From NCBI GenBank assembly GCA_031769625.1, contig JAUIMM010000484.1, positions 4,464,001-4,528,000 of the forward strand: a stretch of DNA of 64,000 nucleotides. Direction: 5' to 3'. Shown one piece after another: positions 57,713-64,000 of this stretch. Made by a program: the position numbers and the translations under genes. Source of the stretch: Taudactylus pleione. Its lineage: Eukaryota; Chordata; Amphibia; Anura; Myobatrachidae. Numbering within the stretch: position 1 is the stretch's first letter; each line of letters opens with the position of its first letter. Below the pieces are notes generated by a model. The model saw nothing but the letters and a program-made list of their open reading frames with translations. It was not told the DNA's origin and did not search any database.

Positions 57713-59957
57713 GTACAGTCTTTAATCTGTCATCCAGAACTTTCTCAGATATACAACTACAAGTTCTAAATAAAGGATTGAGCTTTATTCCCACCACTAA
57801 GTTTAATCACCTTGAGTGGAGAATAGAACAAAGTCTGTTATACAGACAACTCAAGTTGAAAGAATACTTTGGAAAAGAAGACACGTTATTGACTACAATG
57901 CCCATTAAAGACTTTAAGAAGAAATCAAACTTTGACCCCCTATCTAATAATATCTCTCTACAAAGTTTTATGAAAGTCCTTGATATGCAAGTTCTAGAAC
58001 AGATCAGCAGGGAGCCTCCTTTAAGGTACAACCTCACACGTGAAGAACAACAAGCTATCAAGGACATGAGCTCTTATTGGTATGTAGTTTACAGTCCGGC
58101 TGACAAGGACGGTGGAATTGTTATATTAGACCTCTCATACTACATTGAGGACATTGATGGACAACTAGCTGATTCGTCAGTTTATATGAAATTAGATGCT
58201 GACCCGACCGGCCGATTTAAAGATTACTTGTACTCTACTCTGAATGAAGCTTTGACCAATAAAATCATTGATTTAGATACTAAGGAGTTTTTAAAAACGG
58301 ATTTTCCCAAAGTGCCATTACTATATAGTGTCCCAAAAATTCATAAAAACCTGGAAAGACCTCCGGGCCGTCCGATTATCTCGGCTAGGGACAGTCTATA
58401 CAGTTCAATTTCTATATATTTAGATCATTACTTACAGCCATGTGTACAGGCAGAACCCATATATTTAAAAGATACCACTACGTTATTGAACAAATTAGAG
58501 GAACTGGGGGACTTACCACCTAATACTTGGATGTGCACGTTAGATATTACTAGCTTGTACACGAACATACCACACCAAGATGGTATGAAAGCCACCTACG
58601 AGCTACTGTACAATAACAGCTTATACAAAGGCCCAGATTTAACCTTTTTTATGTCTCTATTAGAACAGGTGTTATACAGGAATTATTTCTATTTCAAAGG
58701 TCAATTTTTTATCCAACGCACTGGTTGTGCCATGGGCTCACATGTGGCCCCGGCTTAAGCGAACAGTTACATGTTCACTATAGAGAAAAAATTCTTTTTC
58801 AATAGGGATGTTAGGGATAACATCATCTTTTACTGTCGCTATATAGACGATGTGCTCCTATTTTGGAAAGGTAACCACAGTGATTTTATCACACTAATGG
58901 AAGAGATCAATAGTAGTAACTGTCCTATTAAATTTACATTCAATCTCAGTCTTGAACAGGTTAATTTTTTGGACGTTACTATATACAAGGAACAGAACAA
59001 GCTCAATACTTTTATATACACTAAACCAATGGATCGAAATAAGATCCTTTTGGCTTCTAGCCATCACCCTGTGACCACAATAAATAGTTTGCCCTACTCG
59101 CAGTTAGTCAGGGTTAAAAGAATCACTAGTGATCCAGATAGGGTTGAGAAAGATCTCCAAGATATGCACAATAAATTTAGAGCAAGAGGATATTCTACCG
59201 CTTCTTTAAAACAGGCTAGAGCTAGAGTTGATAATCTATCTAGAAAAGATCTTTTGCTAAAAAGTAACAATTTGAACAACAGTTATGACAACAAGATCAA
59301 TTGGCCACGTAGATACAATGTGGCTAACAAGATTATCAATAAAACTACACAATCTCTGTGGCCTATTGTACAACGAGATAAAGATCTCAGGAGTCTTAAA
59401 CAACTTACTATACGCCCATACCTAAAGAGTAACAAAAATTTGAGGGATTTATTGGTAAAATCTGATATTACTAATCTTATTACTATCCCTGCGGGCACTC
59501 AAAAGAAATGTGGGGGGTGTTATAAATGTATTGGGCGTGTTACGTGCGGATATATGATAACTGGTAAATTTTTCTCACATCCTTATACGGGATGTAAATA
59601 TACTATAAGATATCCTTTGACATGTTCTAGCTCTTAAGTCATTTATTTGATTAAATGTCCATGTGGGCAAAACCATTCGCCCCTTTAAGGAGCGAATGGC
59701 ACTCCACAGGTCTGCCAATCCGCTTGGCTCTCAATGGTAAACCTTCTGAACAACCGGTGGCAAGACACTACTTTGAGAAAAAACATAACATGGCTAATCT
59801 TAGACACATGATTATCGATCATGTACCTGAGAATCCACGGGGAGGAGATCGTCATAGATCATTATTACAATTGGAAACTAAATGGATTTACTATTTAGAT
59901 ACTGTTAAACCTAAGGGGCTGAACGATCATCTAACATTTACAACTTTTTCTGATTAA
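57701..59957 (+). pseudogene. Penelope RT plus GIY-YIG endonuclease (PLE-2)
   Basis: Same protein as in PLE-1. The N-terminal part is intact here, including VLNKGLSFIPT just before the TTG at 57778 and the YIDD at 58840-58851. Defects: TAA at 58756-58758 and TAA at 59635-59637, each where PLE-1 has a Tyr codon; a 14-bp deletion near 59666 between two ATGTGG repeats that removes the CYVG half of the GIY-YIG motif; and an extra A near 59718. So RT is nearly complete but the nuclease is destroyed. Confidence 0.93.
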
Positions 59958-59985
59958 TTATATATTATACTGCTATACTATAAAT

Positions 59986-60520
59986 ATTGTAGCCAATAAC
60001 AATGGTATCTTTATCAATATATTATTGGGAGACGGTTTATATGTACCAATGGGATCAACTATTCAGGTGCAGTGTTTGTATGCATACATTAATCGAATAG
60101 GATTTATTGGCTTAGTATATTTGGCATCTTTAACTAATTGGTGATCTTTTGGTATTAGTTGCTGTCGCACAGCACATTGTTTAATCCATGTTTATTTAAC
60201 TGCGCTTTTATTAAGTGTTTGTATATGTCTTTTGTATTATGATTATTACACATGTGTTGAGTGAGTCTGGTTGCCTTGGTGACGCGTCGGCTCCCAATGA
60301 CGTCATCGGTGTGCGCCGGAGACGGAACGGCAGCCGGATGCTGACCCAGGTGACTTCCAGGCACACCTGGTGAGACGATGGGTATATAAGGTAAAATTTC
60401 ACTTCATATTTGTATGTCCTGATGACGAGTGATTAAACTCGAAACGTTGACGTTCACATCTGGCAGTTGTGTATATTTCCTGTTTATTCCAAGCCCGAAG
60501 AGTGACACCGATTTGACCCG

Positions 60521-60521
<1 letters not shown>
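59986..60521 (+). repeat. 3' pLTR of PLE-2, end-truncated
   Basis: Matches the other pLTRs up to GATTTGACCCGCT, then stops at (TA)n. Has X-box (60270-60283), CRE TGACGTCA (60298-60305), TATA and a hammerhead-like motif. Confidence 0.92.
60408..60461 (+). ncRNA. Hammerhead-ribozyme-like motif, PLE-2 3' pLTR
   Basis: CTGATGA (60419-60425) with the same stem II as 56463-56515. After GAAACGTTGAC the next base is G instead of T, which allows an extra wobble pair in stem I. Confidence 0.66.

Positions 60522-60558
<37 letters not shown>
60522..60558. repeat. (TA)n tract at the right edge of the Penelope pair
   Basis: Alternating TA joining the truncated pLTR to the hairpin that follows. Confidence 0.95.
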
Positions 60559-60561
<3 letters not shown>

Positions 60562-60691
60562 CACCACGGCGGCACTCATGGGACTTCATATATGGATATC
60601 AACCACTGCTCATCTCTCTGATAGTTTCCCAGAGATGAGCAGTGGTTGATATCCATATATGAAGCCCCATGAGTGCCGCCATGGTGGTGAT
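60557..60691. repeat. Long hairpin, 61-bp arms and 13-nt loop
   Basis: Left arm 60557-60617 (ATCACCACCACGGCGGCACT...CATCTCT) and right arm 60631-60691 (AGAGATGAG...GCCGCCATGGTGGTGAT) are inverted with only a few mismatches; loop 60618-60630. No coding sense. Could be a small fold-back MITE. Confidence 0.9.
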
Positions 60692-61626
60692 ATGTTTGAG
60701 ACACGAGCAACAGTGTGTGGAGGGCACCTGGGCAAGTAATATCAATTCTTCTACACATATACATATATACATATACATATACACCATATATACTTAGTAG
60801 TGGAGCTGAACTCTTTGATTATAGATTAAGGATGTTCAAATACAAATATTTCAAGGCATCCTTAATGGTATTTTGATTCATTAGAAAAAAATATTAAGCC
60901 AAGGGACCTTGTCTACCAAAAAGCAACATTTTTTATGAAAGAAAAGTGAATGACTGAAAATAAACCATTGGATGTGGGGGCTTATGGCATCTGTAGACAG
61001 TAACTAATCACAATGCAGTGATGTTCAACTCTGCATTAAAAGCCTCCTGGCAGAAAGATTACACAATCTGTAATCTCTGTGCATGACAGGGAGGCTGTCG
61101 GGTTATGATCAGATAGAGATTTGTACAGGTGATGGATTTAGCCTATTAAAAATAGAAGGCAAATAATGAAAACAATTCCTGTAGAGCACAAAGGAGCTCT
61201 AAAACGGGCTCTAACAGAAGAAATCACTGGGTTTTTGTGGAAACCTTGGGAGCTCTACTTGCTACTGATATAAAGCAGACCAGAATTTAGTAGGTTTTCT
61301 AAACAGGTGTAATTGTGACAAGGAGAATTTTTTATTGCAATAGCAATATGAGCAGTCCAAATTGCAGTCATTTGTGAAGAAAAATATAGCATTGCTCAGT
61401 ACACTTGTTAATGCGCAATTGGGCTCATTTCTGCACACTGCGCATAAACCTCGATCACACCCCAAAGAGTCATTTCAAATTTCATCTGCTTAGACACTCT
61501 GTGAAAATGTAAGATTGCTTTAGTATGACTCAAAGCAGAATGGTCTACATTTCATCCTCCCCATGCTCAGTATGAACAAGATACACAAGGATTCAAAACA
61601 AGTCATCAAGTCTCTCACCTGCTCAC
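60692..61626. other. Unassigned interval
   Basis: No gene or bounded repeat recognised. Confidence 0.4.
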
Positions 61627-61629
61627 TTA

Positions 61630-62119
61630 GGGCCTGATTTACAGATGAATGCTAATGACGCTCACAACTGTGATTTTGCACGCAATGCAGAAACGAAAAT
61701 ATGCTAATGTCTGCAAAGATCACCCGAGCATAAGGTCACCCGCTGCTGCCTTCTTACATGCGTGCGACAACGCATACCTGCGTAACTATTGTTAACATCA
61801 ACACACATCGGCAGCCATCTTGACCTTGCGACAGGTCTGACCTGCCGCAGCCTTGGGAGCTCTTCAGGCATGCACTAGCAGTGGCTAATTTAGAACGCCC
61901 ATGTAATGGCATTATAACGGACAGACGCACCTGCGTTTCTCATCCCACCCCCTTTACCACCCGCAAACACTGACAAACTGTCACTCACTCTGTGATGGAT
62001 TCCTGTGTGCATGCGTGATCGCAGCACATGCGCAGTGTGGCTTATACGCATACGCAATGGAAAACAATCGCTCGATCTGAGAGCGTAATCGCCTTTGCGT
62101 CCATCCCTGAATCAGGCCC
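61630..62119. mobile_element. Harbinger-type MITE with perfect TTA duplication (copy F)
   Basis: Ends GGGCCTGATTTACAGA and CTGAATCAGGCCC; TTA at 61627-61629 and 62120-62122. Same ends as copies A-E but a different interior (ACGCATACCTGCG and TGCGCATGC words). Confidence 0.88.
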
Positions 62120-62122
62120 TTA

Positions 62123-63468
62123 GTTTTCTAATGCTGGGCATACACTATACAGTTATTTGGAGCATATGGGAAAGATTTCTGGACTGCACAACCTGACTAT
62201 ATATATATGATGGGAGGTACTACCTGATGAGACTAATTGCAGGCACAGAAACAGACAAATCTCAGGTGCACAACTCCAAATTATTAATAATATATATAAA
62301 TGCAATAAAATTTTGCAATCAATAGAGGTTTTTAGCATAATCATGGTCAAGGTTATGGGCCCACCCACCATATCCAGGTAACCCCTTTCGGGTGGGTCCC
62401 TAACATACTAGCGTTCAAATCCAGAGTGCAGGACCCCCAAAACTGGCCCAGCCAAGCTGCCCCAGGTCACCACCATAGTAAGAAAAGTGCAGTGTAAAGA
62501 GATAGTTAGGAGCAGCTGCATATAAAGAATGAAAATAAAAAAGTGAAGTACATATATATTAAACACACAGTGGAGGGTTAAAATGTGTTATAATGCGGTG
62601 CCCTGAGACATATTAACCAACGCAATCCAGGGGGACCCACACCCCAAAAATGAACCAAAGTTGCACTACAGTATATAACTTGTAGGACTTATCTAGAATT
62701 GAGCCTAATACAGTGTGCATATACATTACCATACTCCATGCTTTTAAACCAATAAGGAAGGGTGCTAGTCCAGAATGAGGGTGTCTCTTTTCCCTCAGAA
62801 GTGCAATAAAGCACCTTAAATGGAGCATATGGGAAAGATTTCTGGACTGCACAACCTGACTATATATATGACGGGAGGCGCTACCTGATGAGACTAATTG
62901 AAGGCACAGAAACAGACAAATCTCAGGTGCACAACTCCAAATTATTAATAATATATATAAATGCAATAAAATTTTGCAATCAATAGAGGTTTTTAGCATA
63001 ATCATGGCCAAGGTTATGGGCCCACCCACCATATCCAGGTAACCTCTTTCGGGTGGGTCCCTAACATACTAGGGTTCAAATCCAGAGTGCAGGACCCCCA
63101 ATCTATTGATTGCACAATTTTATTGCATTTATATCCATCTCTGAATCAGGCCCTTAGTTTTCTAATACTGGGCATACACTATACAGTTATTTGGAGCATA
63201 TGGGAAAGATTTCTGGACTGCACAACCTGACTATATATATATGATGGGAGGTGCTACCTGATGAGACTAATTGCAGGCACAGAAACAATCAATAGATTGG
63301 GGGTCCTGCACTCTGGATTTGAACCCTAGTATGTTAGGGACCCACCCGAAAGAGGTTACCTGGATATGGTGGGTGGGCAATCACGTAACAATCAATGAAT
63401 ATCAATAAAAATTCAGACCATATAGACTGTTTGCTTGCTAGTACCGTAAAACAGAAATTGGATAACTT
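62123..63468. repeat. Locally duplicated and inverted block
   Basis: 62157-62444 and 62820-63103 are direct copies (words GGGAAAGATTTCTGGACTGC, CCTGATGAGACTAATTG). 63136-63286 copies 62101-62254, including the right end of MITE F. 63020-63114 is present inverted at 63286-63378. A further short inverted scrap is at 63104-63134. No gene. Confidence 0.85.
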
Positions 63469-64000
63469 AAGGTGCATACCCATGTAACGATTTTAGTAAC
63501 CAACGATTTTCGGCAACGATTTTCGTTCAGATTTTCCCTTGAAAAAGTGAATGAAAATCATTGACGAAAATCGTTGGTTACTAAAATAATAAACAATTTC
63601 GTCAATGATTTTCTGAACGATGATCGAAATCGTTAAAATGAAAATGAAGTTGAAATAGAAAATCCTCTGATTGGTCAATTTTTTTTAAAAGGTTTGGCAA
63701 ATGTGTAAATGGTTTAGGATGGTGGGAGGGGCTATCCTGACAGGATAAAAAGGTGTTGGCCATTTCAAAACTCTTCATTTATACTCTGTGGCTAGTTTGG
63801 TGGGGTTTATACCTGCTAAACTTATTGCATAGCTATTTTTTGGGCTTTGTTTCTGGCTTGCCCTTTAACAAAGTGCATTCTTTGTGTTTCTGTGATGGAT
63901 CCCATAAGTCAGAGTGTTCTGATGGCTTATTCTGGAGTTGTCATGTTGTCTGGCAGGATGAGGGCTGAGAGGAGGAGGAGAAGGCCTCGTTCCTGTTGGG
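63469..64000 (+). mobile_element. Possible start of a DNA transposon, runs off the window
   Basis: 63469-63610 has inverted blocks around TAGTAACCAACGATTTT and AAAATCGTTGGTTACTA. Downstream a GATAAAAAGG box (63744) and an ATG at 63895 open a frame to the window end (MDPISQ...RAERRRRRPRSC). The Arg-rich run resembles the start of some Harbinger-type proteins, but 35 residues are too few to decide. Confidence 0.35.

Larger units (their letters stand above)
56041..60521 (+). mobile_element. Penelope-like element, right copy (PLE-2)
   Basis: Mirror of PLE-1 on the plus strand: 5' pLTR (56041-56652), ORF1a, ORF1b, RT-endonuclease, 3' pLTR (59986-60521). Its 3' pLTR is about 70 bp shorter than that of PLE-1 and runs into a TA tract. 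Small copy-specific changes are scattered along the arm, so the arms are not a recent perfect copy. Confidence 0.92.

Noticed and set aside
57708..57760. Intron between Penelope ORF1b and RT (AAAAAGTAAGT looks like a donor)
   Set aside because: RT-like residues start within about 10 bases of the donor and the site is lost in PLE-1 (AAAAAATAAGT), so an intron is unlikely.
62221..62256. Second hammerhead-like motif, CTGATGAG...GAAAC
   Set aside because: The sequence between the two core words cannot form a stem II, so the core match is probably chance.

Overview
The window looks like intergenic, transposon-packed DNA from a large vertebrate genome, most likely an amphibian (frog). Reasons: a class I endogenous retrovirus with a full gag-pro-pol-env order, Penelope-like retroelements with a GIY-YIG endonuclease, many hAT and Harbinger-type MITEs with clear target-site duplications, a decayed mariner, and long (TA)n and (TCTA)n tracts. 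No host protein-coding gene, tRNA, rRNA or CRISPR array could be supported. Almost all coding potential is of mobile-element origin and almost all of it is broken.

Region 1 (1-9484, minus strand): an endogenous retrovirus. Reading from high to low coordinates it has a 5' LTR (about 8909-9484), a tRNA-Pro-like primer binding site, a ~1 kb leader with a splice donor, gag (one CCHC knuckle), a UAG read-through junction, protease, RT, RNase H, integrase and env. The 3' LTR lies beyond base 1. The provirus carries several in-frame stops, frameshifts and a 540-bp MITE inside the integrase region, so it is a fossil.

Region 2 (9485-51450): nested DNA transposons. Well-bounded insertions with direct target duplications are at 12107-12737 (mariner, TA), 15188-15934 (CTTTCAGC), 19714-19890, 22201-22494, 23943-25982 (TTCATTGG, carrying two internal minisatellites), 27714-32314 (GTTCTAAT, inserted into an older MITE), 35284-35640 (GTACAAAC) and 48521-49167. 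Fragments of a hAT transposase remain at 13960-14140, 30430-30565 and 37560-38335. Five copies of a 490-554-bp palindrome-rich MITE with NRF1-like motifs lie at 2294, 22517, 38752, 39256 and 46985; a relative at 61630 has a perfect TTA duplication.

Region 3 (51454-60521): two Penelope-like elements placed head to head, forming an inverted repeat with arms of about 4.5 kb around a short AT-rich centre at 56026-56040. Each copy has an LTR-like repeat (pLTR) at both ends. All four pLTRs carry a TATA box, an RFX-type X-box, a CRE (mutated in one) and a hammerhead-ribozyme-like motif about 35 bp downstream of the TATA box. Both copies share the same order of ORFs in shifted frames: a 137-aa ORF, an Arg/Gly-rich ORF, then RT plus GIY-YIG.

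Region 4 (60521-64000): a 61-bp-arm hairpin, a Harbinger-type MITE with a perfect TTA duplication, a locally shuffled and partly inverted set of duplications, and, at the right edge, the possible start of another DNA transposon gene.
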